Assembly (NCBI GenBank): GCA_004193205.1
Contig: RZUM01000001.1
Location: 1,184,424 to 1,248,423, forward strand
Length of the DNA: 64,000 bases
Direction: 5' to 3'
DNA from: Gordonia sediminis
GTDB taxonomy: Bacteria > Actinomycetota > Actinomycetes > Mycobacteriales > Mycobacteriaceae
A model generated the notes under the pieces. The model saw only the letters and a program-made list of their open reading frames with translations, searched no databases and was not told the DNA's origin. This document shows, in pieces, positions 35,384 through 44,020 of the stretch; positions within the stretch are counted from its first letter, which is position 1; every line of letters starts with the position of its first letter. The position numbers and the translations under genes are program-made.

Positions 35384-36325
35384 TTACCCGGTGCCCGTGG
35401 GGCGGGGCCGACTGCGCATTTCGGTCGGCGTGCTACCGAAATGGCGCCGGAATGCGCGGGTGAAGCTCGACGGGTCCACGAATCCGACGCAGTCGGCGAC
35501 TTCGGTGACTGTGCGCAGGCGCCCGGGGTCGGTCAACAATTTCATTGCTTTGCGCAGTCTCATTTCTCGGACTGTGCCGCCGAAGGTCTGGTCGGTGCCG
35601 TCGAACACCGCGTGGACGGCGCGCGGCGACAGGTTCAGTGCGCGACCGGTGGACTCCACCGACAGTCCGGGATCGGACAGGTGGCGTCGCACATGCCGGA
35701 GCACCTCCGCGCGACGAGCCTCACGGGGCGATACGGAGCCGATGGGGTGCGCGCGCATCTGCGCGGCGACCGCGGCAATCACGACGCCGGTCATCTCCGT
35801 GGCAGACACGCTTTCGGCCTCGGTGCGCCACACAGCTGGCATCAGTGCGCTGATCACGGCACCGGCGCCGTCTCGAGGGAGCGGTTCGGCCACCCGCACG
35901 CCCGCGCCGTCGCATCGTTCGTCGACGAGTGCCTTCGGAAGCCGGAACGACATGATCGACCAGTCCTGATCCTGGTCGAACCAGTAGGGTGCGGTGGTGT
36001 CGACGAGCACTAGTTGCCCGGCCTCGGCAACGTGGTCGGCGTCGCGTTGACGCACGCGGCAGCGACCGGTCAGTTGGAGGTTGAGGAAGTAGTACTCGCC
36101 GTCGGTGGCCGACACCTGGCGTGGTCCGTGCGCGGTTCGCTGGGGGTGGGACGACAACACCGAGCGCATCATCGGACCCATGGGTCGGTTCTCGACGCGG
36201 CCGGCAAAAGGGCGGTCGCCGGGCTCAGGGTCCGAACGAAGAGGCACAAAGGCAGCACACAGGGCGTCGTGCCAGAAGGCCAACCGGTCGCGGACCGGAA
36301 GGTCGGCGACATCCCACACGGTCAT
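35384..36325 (-). CDS. AraC-family transcriptional regulator
   Basis: A 313-residue regulator. The N-terminal half is a cupin-like ligand-sensing domain of the AraC-binding-2 type (DGEYYFLNLQLTGRCRVRQR). The C-terminal AraC/XylS domain has two helix-turn-helices; the second is clear in TVTEVADCVGFVDPSSFTRA with FRRHFGSTPTEMR after it. Such proteins often activate aromatic catabolism. It lies between the acyl-CoA dehydrogenase gene and the thiolase gene, all on the minus strand, and may control one or both sides. Confidence 0.9.
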   Translation of the reverse strand: MTVWDVADLPVRDRLAFWHDALCAAFVPLRSDPEPGDRPFAGRVENRPMGPMMRSVLSSHPQRTAHGPRQVSATDGEYYFLNLQLTGRCRVRQRDADHVAEAGQLVLVDTTAPYWFDQDQDWSIMSFRLPKALVDERCDGAGVRVAEPLPRDGAGAVISALMPAVWRTEAESVSATEMTGVVIAAVAAQMRAHPIGSVSPREARRAEVLRHVRRHLSDPGLSVESTGRALNLSPRAVHAVFDGTDQTFGGTVREMRLRKAMKLLTDPGRLRTVTEVADCVGFVDPSSFTRAFRRHFGSTPTEMRSRPRPTGTG

Positions 36326-36394
36326 GGGGAAATGGTCGCACAGCAGCTTGGGCGGGGAAAGCGGTAGCTTTCGGCACCGAGCCCGCCGTCATCC

Positions 36395-37534
36395 TCACAG
36401 CTCGAACAGGCCGGCCGCCCCCATACCGCCGCCCACACACATCGTGACGACGACGTACCGAGCCGACCTACGGCGACCCTCGAGCAGTGCATGCCCGACC
36501 ATGCGTGCCCCACTCATCCCGTACGGGTGGCCGATCGCGATGGCCCCGCCGTTCACGTTGTACTTCGCCGGATCGATGCCGAGCTTGTCGCGACAGTAGA
36601 CCGCCTGGGATGCGAACGCCTCGTTGAGTTCCCAGAGGTCGACGTCGTCGACCGTGAGGCCATGCCGGGCAAGCAGTTTCGGCACCGCATACACCGGGCC
36701 GATGCCCATCTCGTCCGGTTCGCAACCGGCGACGGCGATGCCGCGGTACGTGCCCAACGGCGACAACCCGCGTCGAGCGGCGTCGGCGGCCTCCATGAGG
36801 ACCAGCGCCGCGGCGCCGTCGGACAACTGTGAGGCGTTTCCGGCGGTCACCGTCGCCTGGTGGGTTCCGCGATCGGGGAGGACGCCGCGCAGTCCGGCGA
36901 GACCGTCGAGCGTTGTCGTCGGGCGGTTGCCCTCGTCGCGTTCGAGGCCACCGAACGCGACGATCTCGTCGGCGAACAGGTCCCGGTCTTGCGCCGCGGC
37001 GGTGCGACGTTGCGATTCGAGCGCGTACTCGTCCTGCGCGGACCGACTCACCGAGCAGCGTTCCGCCACGTTCTCCGCGGTCTCGAGCATCGAGATGTAC
37101 ACGTCGTGCCCGTGATCGACCAGCCACGGATCCCGTGCGCGGTGGTCATTGCGATTCACGTTCTGTACCAACGAGATCGACTCGACCCCGCCGCCGACGG
37201 CGACCTGCATACCGTCCACCACGATCTGTTTCGCGGCGATCGCCACGGCCATCAGGCCCGACGCGCACTGCCGGTCGACCGTCATTCCGGGCACGGCCAC
37301 CGGCAGACCGGCACGCAGGGCGCTTTGGCGCGCGGTGTTGTAGCCCGTTGTGCCCTCCTGCATGGCGCAGCCGAGCACGACGTCCTCGACCTCGGCGCCG
37401 TCGACCCCCGCGCGTGCGACGGCCGCGGCGATCGCGTAACCCGCCAGCTCCGGTCCGGAGGTGTCGCGGAACGCGCCCTTGTAGGCGCGGCCGATCGGCG
37501 TGCGCGCCGTCGACACGATGACCGCCTCACGCAT
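36395..37534 (-). CDS. acetyl-CoA acyltransferase (thiolase)
   Basis: A 379-residue thiolase that cleaves 3-ketoacyl-CoA with CoA. The nucleophile cysteine is in [12 protein letters not shown] (about residue 88), the catalytic histidine in [16 protein letters not shown] and the second cysteine in [13 protein letters not shown]. Full length. The ATG at 37534 overlaps the end of the upstream MFS transporter gene by 8 bases, so this is the last gene of the minus-strand catabolic operon. It would release acetyl-CoA or another acyl-CoA at the end of the pathway. Confidence 0.93.
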   Translation of the reverse strand: MREAVIVSTARTPIGRAYKGAFRDTSGPELAGYAIAAAVARAGVDGAEVEDVVLGCAMQEGTTGYNTARQSALRAGLPVAVPGMTVDRQCASGLMAVAIAAKQIVVDGMQVAVGGGVESISLVQNVNRNDHRARDPWLVDHGHDVYISMLETAENVAERCSVSRSAQDEYALESQRRTAAAQDRDLFADEIVAFGGLERDEGNRPTTTLDGLAGLRGVLPDRGTHQATVTAGNASQLSDGAAALVLMEAADAARRGLSPLGTYRGIAVAGCEPDEMGIGPVYAVPKLLARHGLTVDDVDLWELNEAFASQAVYCRDKLGIDPAKYNVNGGAIAIGHPYGMSGARMVGHALLEGRRRSARYVVVTMCVGGGMGAAGLFEL

Positions 37535-38771
37535 GCGCACGCACCTCCGTCGCGGTCGCCGGTTCGGGCCGACGGCGATCGATGGTGACGGTGAGCGCCG
37601 CGGCGAGGATCGCGGGGATCGCGAAACCGGCCAGCTGCCAACCGTATCCGGCGCCCGTGGAGATGATGAGACCGCCGAAGCTCGGTCCGGCGATCGCACC
37701 GAGACGTCCGACGCCCAGTGCCAGGCCGACACCGGCCGAGCGGCAGGCCGCGGGGTAGTTGGCCGCCACGTAGGCGTTCAACATGATCTGTGTGCCCAGG
37801 GTGCCGGCGCCGGCGACGAGCACCAGCAGATAGGCGACCGCCGACGGCGGTTTCAGGATGAGGATGAACAACGCCACGCCGGCCGCGAGGAATCCGGCGG
37901 CGACGATGGTCTGCACACCGAACCGGTCGGCGAGCCACCCACCGGCCAATGTCCCGATCAGTCCGCCGAGGTTGAGGACCAACAGGAACGCCAGCGCCGC
38001 TGCCACGGTGTATCCGGCGCCGCCCATCAGCCTCGGCAGCCAGGTGGCCACGCCGAACACCAGCAGAAGGCAGATCGCCATCAGCGTCCAGAAGCTGAGT
38101 GTGGTGCGGATGCCGGTGGCCCGGAACATCTCCCGTGGCCCGACCCGGGGTAGTGTTCCTGCCGCTTCGCCGACCGACGGCGCCGAATCGGCGGCATCGG
38201 TCGGTGTGCGCGGGAACAGCGCCCACAGCACGGGAACCAGGAGCAGCGCCGGAACGGCTCCGGCCCAGAACATGACCCGGAACCCGAGCGTGGGGATCAG
38301 CCACAGGGAGAGCAGCCCGGCGAGCATGCCGCCCACGCACGTTCCGGCGAAGCCCAGGCCGACGGCGCGGTTGCGCCACTGAGCGGGGGCGAACTCGACG
38401 ATCGCCGCGGCCGCGGTCGGCATGAGGAAGCCGGTGCCGATTCCGACGGCGAACCGTGCGACCGCGAACATCTCGTAGTTGGTGGTGATCGCGCAGACGC
38501 CCATCGCGACGGAGAAGAGCGTGACGGCGGTCAGCAATGTGCGCCGTCGTCCGAGCCGATCACCTAAATTTAAGGCGGCCGCGAGCAGGGCGCCGACGAG
38601 CATGCCGACAGCGAGGATCGAGCCGAGCCAGCCGACGTCGGCGGCGGTCAGCTCCCACGGCTGGTACGACAGCAACGACGGCACCACCGTGCCGTACATC
38701 ATGATGTCGTAGCCCTCGAGCACCAGCGTGAACAGGCAGAGCAGTGTGACCAATCGACTGTTGTTGGTCAT
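37527..38771 (-). CDS. MFS transporter, aromatic acid:proton symporter type
   Basis: A 414-residue transporter with twelve predicted membrane segments. The loop 2-3 motif is [14 protein letters not shown] and the start [19 protein letters not shown] carries the acidic residue in the first segment that marks the aromatic acid:H+ symporter (AAHS) family. The repeat in the second half is [13 protein letters not shown]. It probably imports the growth substrate as its anion. It overlaps the hydrolase gene upstream by four bases (ATGA) and the thiolase gene downstream by 8. Confidence 0.9.
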   Translation of the reverse strand: MTNNSRLVTLLCLFTLVLEGYDIMMYGTVVPSLLSYQPWELTAADVGWLGSILAVGMLVGALLAAALNLGDRLGRRRTLLTAVTLFSVAMGVCAITTNYEMFAVARFAVGIGTGFLMPTAAAAIVEFAPAQWRNRAVGLGFAGTCVGGMLAGLLSLWLIPTLGFRVMFWAGAVPALLLVPVLWALFPRTPTDAADSAPSVGEAAGTLPRVGPREMFRATGIRTTLSFWTLMAICLLLVFGVATWLPRLMGGAGYTVAAALAFLLVLNLGGLIGTLAGGWLADRFGVQTIVAAGFLAAGVALFILILKPPSAVAYLLVLVAGAGTLGTQIMLNAYVAANYPAACRSAGVGLALGVGRLGAIAGPSFGGLIISTGAGYGWQLAGFAIPAILAAALTVTIDRRRPEPATATEVRAHA

Positions 38772-40009
38772 CCGCGGAACCGTTCTGCAAGCCAGTCACC
38801 GATCTCGACGGCCGCGAGGGAGGCGCCGGTGGGTGCGCCCGGCCGGATCGGGCCGCCGAAGTGCGTGCCCGCCACCCGCCGATGATCGACGTCGCCGGTG
38901 CCCAGCGCGGCGACCATCCGCTGCGCGTCGTCGGGGAAACAGGCTGCGTCGCCGGTCAATTCGATGAACAGCGTCGGCACTCCGACGCCTGGTGCGCAGC
39001 GCACGAAGTCCGCGTTGGTGGTGTTGGCCGACCAGGTCGACAGCCACGCCTCCGGGGTGACGAGTCGGCCGAAGCCGACCAGACCGTAGTCCGTCAGATC
39101 GGGCCGACGGCCGAACAACGAGCCGTAGGGCCGCTCGTTCGGGTCGAGTGAGAGATCGACGAACCGCAGGTCGGCATCCGTCCGGTACACCGTGATGACG
39201 CGCGGTGCCAGAGCTGCGCGACGGTCGCGCGGATCCTGGGAGACCTTGAAGCGCGCTCGGGCTTCGTCGGCGAGCGCGACGCGAGCCCGTGCCTCGGCGT
39301 CGATCCGCGCGATCCGATCCGCCTGTGCGGAACGATAGTGGTCGATGAACTCGCCCGAGTACGACGACGACTCCGGGGGAGTCGCGAAACCGTTTGCCGC
39401 CGAGAACGGATCGAACTCGTCGATCACCGAGAGCGGGTCGGATTCGTCGGCGACCGACGGATCGATCAGACGCTGCAGCAGCGCGCCCTGCCCCGGATGC
39501 GGGGCGAGGAAGACGGCCGCGTCCGGTACCGGCATGTCGGCGGATGCGAGGTCGACCGGTCGGCCCGATGGCGTCGCCGCGATCCGAAGCTCCGGAGTAA
39601 GGCCCGCCTGCTGGTGATAGAACGCGAACAATGTCCCGCCCCCGGAGTGTCCGAGCGTGACTCTCGTGCCGAAGCCCTTGTCGCGCAGGAATACCTGTCC
39701 GGCCGCGACGTCGAGCACGGCCTGCTCGTGGATCAGGTTCAGGTCGTTGTTCGGCGACCGGGTGCCTTGCGTCCACACCGCAAATCCGCGTGCCAGCAAC
39801 TCGGGCACCAGCACATGGTGGGTGGTGTCCTGACGGGGATGCATGATCGACACGACGGTGTCCGCGCCGGGGAGCGTCCGCAGCACCCCTGAGACCTTCG
39901 CTCCGTCGGCGGTGGCCAGCTCATGCACGGACGTGACTGTCCCGGAAGGTATCTCGGCCGCATCGAGGTACCGTCCGGCGCCCAGCCGCGTCGTCGCCGC
40001 GGACGTCAT
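38768..40009 (-). CDS. alpha/beta hydrolase, 413 residues
   Basis: A cytosolic hydrolase larger than most esterases. The nucleophile elbow is RVTLGHSGGGTLFAFYHQQ (serine in GHSGGG), a catalytic histidine is likely in VAGTHFGGPIRPG, and the acid in IELTGDAACFP. A long insertion between these (about residues 165-290) may form a lid. I chose ATG 40009, which overlaps the 81-residue gene upstream by four bases; its stop overlaps the transporter start. In this operon it could hydrolyse a CoA-thioester, ester or ring-cleavage product. The substrate is not known. Confidence 0.85.
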   Translation of the reverse strand: MTSAATTRLGAGRYLDAAEIPSGTVTSVHELATADGAKVSGVLRTLPGADTVVSIMHPRQDTTHHVLVPELLARGFAVWTQGTRSPNNDLNLIHEQAVLDVAAGQVFLRDKGFGTRVTLGHSGGGTLFAFYHQQAGLTPELRIAATPSGRPVDLASADMPVPDAAVFLAPHPGQGALLQRLIDPSVADESDPLSVIDEFDPFSAANGFATPPESSSYSGEFIDHYRSAQADRIARIDAEARARVALADEARARFKVSQDPRDRRAALAPRVITVYRTDADLRFVDLSLDPNERPYGSLFGRRPDLTDYGLVGFGRLVTPEAWLSTWSANTTNADFVRCAPGVGVPTLFIELTGDAACFPDDAQRMVAALGTGDVDHRRVAGTHFGGPIRPGAPTGASLAAVEIGDWLAERFRG

Positions 40010-40251
40010 CGTTCCTCCAGTCGCATTGCGTCCTTGTCCCACTGTGTGATCCGGGAATTCAGTAACCCGGCAACGCTGCTGTACCAGACCGCGTGCCGAC
40101 ACCCGGTGGCGCGGCGGTCGATGACAATCGGTCCTGGCGCACTGACTTTGAAGTACGGGCCCACCCGGTCGACGGTGACGGTGTCGACGTCGGCCGCCAC
40201 CGCCACGATCGGCCGGTTCTCCGGAACGTCGAGCATGAGAACAGCGGTCAT
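40006..40251 (-). CDS. 81-residue protein of unknown function in the catabolic operon
   Basis: A small protein, MTAVLMLDVPENRPIVAVAA at its start, then TVTVDRVGPYFKVSAPGPIV and a basic, polar ending (WDKDAMRLEER). It looks like a compact beta domain and has one cysteine (TGCRHAVWYS). It overlaps the VOC gene upstream and the hydrolase gene downstream, each by ATGA, so it is certainly translated as part of this operon if the neighbours are. I recognise no family. A role as a subunit or chaperone of a neighbouring enzyme is a guess from the coupling. Confidence 0.75.
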   Translation of the reverse strand: MTAVLMLDVPENRPIVAVAADVDTVTVDRVGPYFKVSAPGPIVIDRRATGCRHAVWYSSVAGLLNSRITQWDKDAMRLEER

Positions 40252-40901
40252 CGCGCCGGCACCTCCGTCAACTCGGCAGGCTGATCGGCCCGCCACCCCT
40301 CGGCACGCTCGACGATCAGCTCGGCCTTGCGGACGAGCAGTGCATCCATCGACGGGTTGGGGGCAGACACGACGTCGATGAGTGCGTCGATCGTGATGTT
40401 CGCGTCGAGGTCCTCCTGTGGGGTCACCGGCCGCAGGGCCCGCGTGATCTCGATCATGTAGCCGTTGGGGTCGTGGGTGTAGATCGACTCGATGGTCTCG
40501 TGCTGGATCTGCATCTCCACCGGCCACTCACTCGCATCGAGGCGGCGGCGGTACTCCATGAGGTGTTCCTCGCTGTCCACGTGAATCGCGAGGTGCCGGG
40601 AACGGATGAAGTAGATCGGCACGTCCTCGGCGAACGTCGAGTATGCGTCACCCTGCGGTCCGCCCGCGAACGGTTCGAGTCCGAAATAGTAGAAGAACGC
40701 GAGTCGGTCGTCGTTGCCGATGTCGAAGAAGAAGTGGATGAAGTCGGGGTGATTCTCCGGGCCCCATCCGGCGGCGCAGATCGAGTGCACCACCGGGAAG
40801 CTTAGGGTGTCCCGGTAGAAGCGAACGGTCGCCGCCGGGTCGAAGGTGGGGTAGGCGACGTGGTCGACGCCTTTCACCAGATGTTGTTGGGATTCGGACA
40901 T
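40248..40901 (-). CDS. VOC-superfamily protein (glyoxalase/extradiol dioxygenase-like)
   Basis: A 217-residue metalloprotein of the vicinal-oxygen-chelate fold with two beta-alpha-beta modules. Likely metal ligands are His14 in GVDHVAYPTFDPA, a histidine in RHLAIHVDSEEHL and the glutamate in NGYMIEITRAL. The C-terminal 55 residues extend beyond the fold and are helical. Family members are ring-cleaving dioxygenases, glyoxalases or isomerases. In this operon ring cleavage or isomerisation of an intermediate is likely. It is followed by the 81-residue gene with a four-base overlap. Confidence 0.87.
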   Translation of the reverse strand: MSESQQHLVKGVDHVAYPTFDPAATVRFYRDTLSFPVVHSICAAGWGPENHPDFIHFFFDIGNDDRLAFFYYFGLEPFAGGPQGDAYSTFAEDVPIYFIRSRHLAIHVDSEEHLMEYRRRLDASEWPVEMQIQHETIESIYTHDPNGYMIEITRALRPVTPQEDLDANITIDALIDVVSAPNPSMDALLVRKAELIVERAEGWRADQPAELTEVPAR

Positions 40902-40927
40902 TGTGGTGCTCCTTTCGGAAGTGTGTG

Positions 40928-41686
40928 TCAGACCGACTGCGGGTGCCGGGCGTCGGCACGCAGCAGGCTGCCGGCGCCGTCGATGCTGACGTCGAGGTCG
41001 AGGCTGCGGAGGATGCTGTAGGCACCGGCGGTCGCGGCGGACAGGACGGGGATGCCGAACTCCTGTTCGGCGGGCTCGACGAGCTGCAGCGACGGCATCT
41101 GCACGCAGCAGCTGATCACCAGGGCATCCACACCGGTCAGATCCAGCGACCGTGCCGCCTCCATGACTCGTTCGCCCGGGATGCAGCCGACCTCGTTGTT
41201 GTCGGCGACCTCGAGTGCGCGCCAGTCGGCGATCTCGAAGCCCTCGGCCTCGAGGTACTCGACGACCTGTTGTGCCAGCGGCTTCATGTAGGGCATGACC
41301 AGGGCGATGCGGTTGGCGTCGAGTGCATGCAGGCCCTCGACCAGTGCGCCGGCGCTCGACCGGATAAGGGCTTCGGAGCCGCCGGTGGCGAGCTGCTCGG
41401 CGATTGCGGACTCGACGCGCCGGTGCTCGCTCGGTCCACCGACCATGATCGCGACCAGGCAGGCGTAGAGAATCACCTCCGGTGAGGCGTCCGCGATTTC
41501 CAGCACACAGCGCTCACGCTGTGCGTTCATGGCTGCCAGGCCCTCTGAGGAAACGGTGTGCATGCGCATCCGCGTCGAGTGAAAAGAGAAGTCGGCGTGG
41601 GGATGTCGCGCGAGGATGGCCGGCATCTCGGTCTCGACGGTGACGTTGGTGCTCGGGACGGCGAGCCCGATCCGGCGGGTGTTCAT
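40928..41686 (-). CDS. maleate cis-trans isomerase-like Asp/Glu racemase family protein
   Basis: A 252-residue member of the Asp/Glu racemase superfamily. Two catalytic cysteines are placed exactly as I remember them for maleate isomerase: Cys76 in VILYACLVAIM and Cys194 in LVISCCVQMPSL. The substrate-carboxylate loop VPSTNVTVETEMP is also present. Known relatives convert maleate to fumarate, or act as arylmalonate decarboxylases. I chose ATG 41686, which follows a CGAAAGGACC site. It is the first gene of the minus-strand operon and faces the HyuA gene across the divergent promoter region. Confidence 0.85.
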   Translation of the reverse strand: MNTRRIGLAVPSTNVTVETEMPAILARHPHADFSFHSTRMRMHTVSSEGLAAMNAQRERCVLEIADASPEVILYACLVAIMVGGPSEHRRVESAIAEQLATGGSEALIRSSAGALVEGLHALDANRIALVMPYMKPLAQQVVEYLEAEGFEIADWRALEVADNNEVGCIPGERVMEAARSLDLTGVDALVISCCVQMPSLQLVEPAEQEFGIPVLSAATAGAYSILRSLDLDVSIDGAGSLLRADARHPQSV

Positions 41687-41724
41687 GAGGGTCCTTTCGG
41701 GGGCGACCATTTATTTGCGTGTAC

Positions 41725-41755
41725 GACGAGTATTCGACGTATGCGTCGATTCGTC
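41725..41755. promoter_or_regulatory. nested palindromes between the divergent operons
   Basis: TCGACG-TATG-CGTCGA at 41734-41749 is a perfect inner palindrome, enclosed by GACGA at 41725-41729 and TCGTC at 41751-41755. It is centred 55 bases upstream of the maleate-isomerase-like start and is the best operator candidate for the TetR protein encoded at the end of the plus-strand operon. Confidence 0.55.
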
Positions 41756-41795
41756 AAGCCTCGGGCCGTCGGCGCACGCTCTTCGGAGGACCCTC

Positions 41796-41826
41796 TTGAC
41801 TTTCTTTGCGCCAGCGTCGAATAATT
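41796..41826 (+). promoter_or_regulatory. promoter candidate for the hydantoinase operon
   Basis: TTGACT at 41796-41801 and AATAAT at 41820-41825 are 18 bases apart and face the HyuA gene, whose ATG is at 41892 behind an AAGGAGA ribosome binding site. The match to the main sigma-factor consensus is good for such GC-rich DNA. Confidence 0.5.
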
Positions 41827-41891
41827 GTCGCGAAAGTCAATCCCGTGATGTCGGTCACGCGGATTTTGAGCTCGAAGGAGAGTGGAGTCTC

Positions 41892-44000
41892 ATGGCATAC
41901 GTAATCGGAGTGGACGTCGGTGGCACGTTCACAGACGCCGTCCTCGACGACGGTGAAGGCACGGTCATCGCAGGTAAGACGCCGTCGACCCCGCCGGATT
42001 ACTCCGAAGGCGTGATGGATGTGCTCGGGGTGCTCGCCGATCAGCTCGGCGTGCCGATGGCCGAGATGCTGGCCGAGACCCACCACATCGCGCACGGCAC
42101 CACGTCGTCGCTCAACGCGTTGGTGATGCGTCGCGTCCCGGACATCGGATTCCTCACCACCAAGGGACACCGCGACTCGATCTTCATCATGAACGTCGAG
42201 GGCCGCTACCTGGGCCGCGCGCCGGAGGAGCTGCAGGACCCGCTCGCGCAGAGCAAGTCACACGGTCTGATCCGCAAGCGCCACGCCCTCGAGGTCACCG
42301 AACGCGTCGACCGCGACGGCACCGTCATCGTGCCGCTCAACGAGGACGAGGTCCGCGCGGCCGTGCATGCCCTGATCGCCGACGGCATCTCCGCGATCGC
42401 GGTGTCGCTGTTGTGGTCCTTCCGCAATCCCGCCCACGAGCAGCGGATCCGGGAGATCGCGCACGAGATCGACCCGGACCTGTTCGTGGCGATCTCCAGC
42501 GAGGTGTCCCCGCGCATCCGGGAGTTCGCCCGAAACGCCACCACCATCATGAGCACGCAGATCGGTCCCGGCCTCCGGGACTACCTCGGTGAACTCGAGA
42601 GCAAGCTGCGCGAGCAGAAGCTGGCCGGTCCGCTGCTGGTGATGCAGAGCAACGGCGGTGCGGTCGCCGCCGCCGAGGCGCCCCGCAACGCCATCTCAAC
42701 GGTCGGCTCGGTGCTGACCGGTGGTGTGGTCGGCGCCGTCCAGCTCGGCGAGCAGCTCGGGCACCGCAACATCATCGCGACGGACGCCGGGGGAACCACC
42801 TTCCTGGCCGGCCTGGTCGTCGACGGCGAGCCGGTGAGGTCGTCGACGACGATCATCAACCATCACCCGATCAACGTTCCCACGCTCGAAGTGCACGCGA
42901 TCGGTTCCGGCGGCGGTGCGATCGCCTGGATCGATGCCGGCGGCAATCTGCAGATCGGCCCGCACAGCGCGCAAGCGGTTCCCGGGCCCGCCTGTTACGG
43001 CCGGGGCGGCACCGAACCCACCAACACCGACGCCAACCTGGTCCTCGGCATCATCCCCGAGCGCGGCCTGCTCGGCGGGAAACGTGCGCTGGACATGGCA
43101 CTGGCCCGCGAGGCCATCCGCACCCGTATCGCGGAACCGCTCGGCCTGAGCGTGGAGGATGCCGCCGCGGCGATCTACGAGGTGCAGAACGCCCAGACCG
43201 GCGACCTGCTGCGCAAGACCGTCGTCGAGGCCGGGCACGATCCGCGCGAATTCATCGTCTATGCCTTCGGCGGTTCCGGCCCCGCCCACTGCGGCTTCTA
43301 CGCGCAAGAGATCGGCGCCACCGACGTGGTGGTGCCGCTGGGTCAGGTCGCCTCGGCCTTCTCCGCGTACGGTCTCGCCTCGTCGGACATCGTGCTGGCC
43401 AAGGAACTCTCCGACCCCGCGGCCCTGCCGCTCGACCCGGCACGCGTGCAACGCAACTTCGAGGAGCTCGAGGCCGAGGTGCGCGAGATGCTCGACCGGC
43501 AGGGCATGCAGTTCGCCGCGGTCGAGTTCGAGCGTGAGATCGATATGCGGTACTCGATGCAGCTGGCCGAGGTCGCGACGCTGGTACCCGAGGGGAACCT
43601 GGGCGCCGAGGACGTCGCGAAGGCGGCGGATCTGTTCGAGGCTCGATATGCCGAGCTCTACGGCAAGGACAGCGGATTCCGTGAGGCCGGCATCCAGGCC
43701 ATCACGTACCGCGTGCGCGGCACCGGCGTCCTACCGTTCTCCCCGACGCTGCCCGAGCTCAAGAAGGCCGACTCGCCCGACGCGTCGGCGGCGCTCACCG
43801 GCACCCGAAAGGTGTGTATGGGCGCGAGCCGCGGCTACGCCGACACCGCCATCTACGACTACAGCAAGCTCCGGGCGGGCCACGTACTCCGTGGACCCGC
43901 GGTGATTGAAGTGCCCACCACCACCGTCGTGGTGCCGCACGACACGACCGGAACCATCGACCGGCTCGGCAACCTCCACATCGCCGTCGACCAGGCCTGA
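41892..44000 (+). CDS. hydantoinase/oxoprolinase subunit A (HyuA-like)
   Basis: A 702-residue subunit of the ATP-dependent hydantoinase/oxoprolinase/acetone-carboxylase superfamily. The ATP-binding start is GVDVGGTFTDAVLDDGEG, followed by HIAHGTTSSLNALVMR, MQSNGGAVAAAEA and ATDAGGTTFLAG, and the C-terminal domain has AFGGSGPAHCGFYAQEIGA. Members use ATP to phosphorylate either a lactam/imide oxygen or carbonate and a ketone. The ATG at 41892 has a strong AAGGAGA site. It is followed 20 bases later by its partner subunit. Substrate type cannot be read from the sequence, but the zinc-ribbon tail of the partner points toward carboxylases. Confidence 0.92.
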   Translation: MAYVIGVDVGGTFTDAVLDDGEGTVIAGKTPSTPPDYSEGVMDVLGVLADQLGVPMAEMLAETHHIAHGTTSSLNALVMRRVPDIGFLTTKGHRDSIFIMNVEGRYLGRAPEELQDPLAQSKSHGLIRKRHALEVTERVDRDGTVIVPLNEDEVRAAVHALIADGISAIAVSLLWSFRNPAHEQRIREIAHEIDPDLFVAISSEVSPRIREFARNATTIMSTQIGPGLRDYLGELESKLREQKLAGPLLVMQSNGGAVAAAEAPRNAISTVGSVLTGGVVGAVQLGEQLGHRNIIATDAGGTTFLAGLVVDGEPVRSSTTIINHHPINVPTLEVHAIGSGGGAIAWIDAGGNLQIGPHSAQAVPGPACYGRGGTEPTNTDANLVLGIIPERGLLGGKRALDMALAREAIRTRIAEPLGLSVEDAAAAIYEVQNAQTGDLLRKTVVEAGHDPREFIVYAFGGSGPAHCGFYAQEIGATDVVVPLGQVASAFSAYGLASSDIVLAKELSDPAALPLDPARVQRNFEELEAEVREMLDRQGMQFAAVEFEREIDMRYSMQLAEVATLVPEGNLGAEDVAKAADLFEARYAELYGKDSGFREAGIQAITYRVRGTGVLPFSPTLPELKKADSPDASAALTGTRKVCMGASRGYADTAIYDYSKLRAGHVLRGPAVIEVPTTTVVVPHDTTGTIDRLGNLHIAVDQA

Positions 44001-44020
44001 CAGACCCAAGGAGAACTGAC

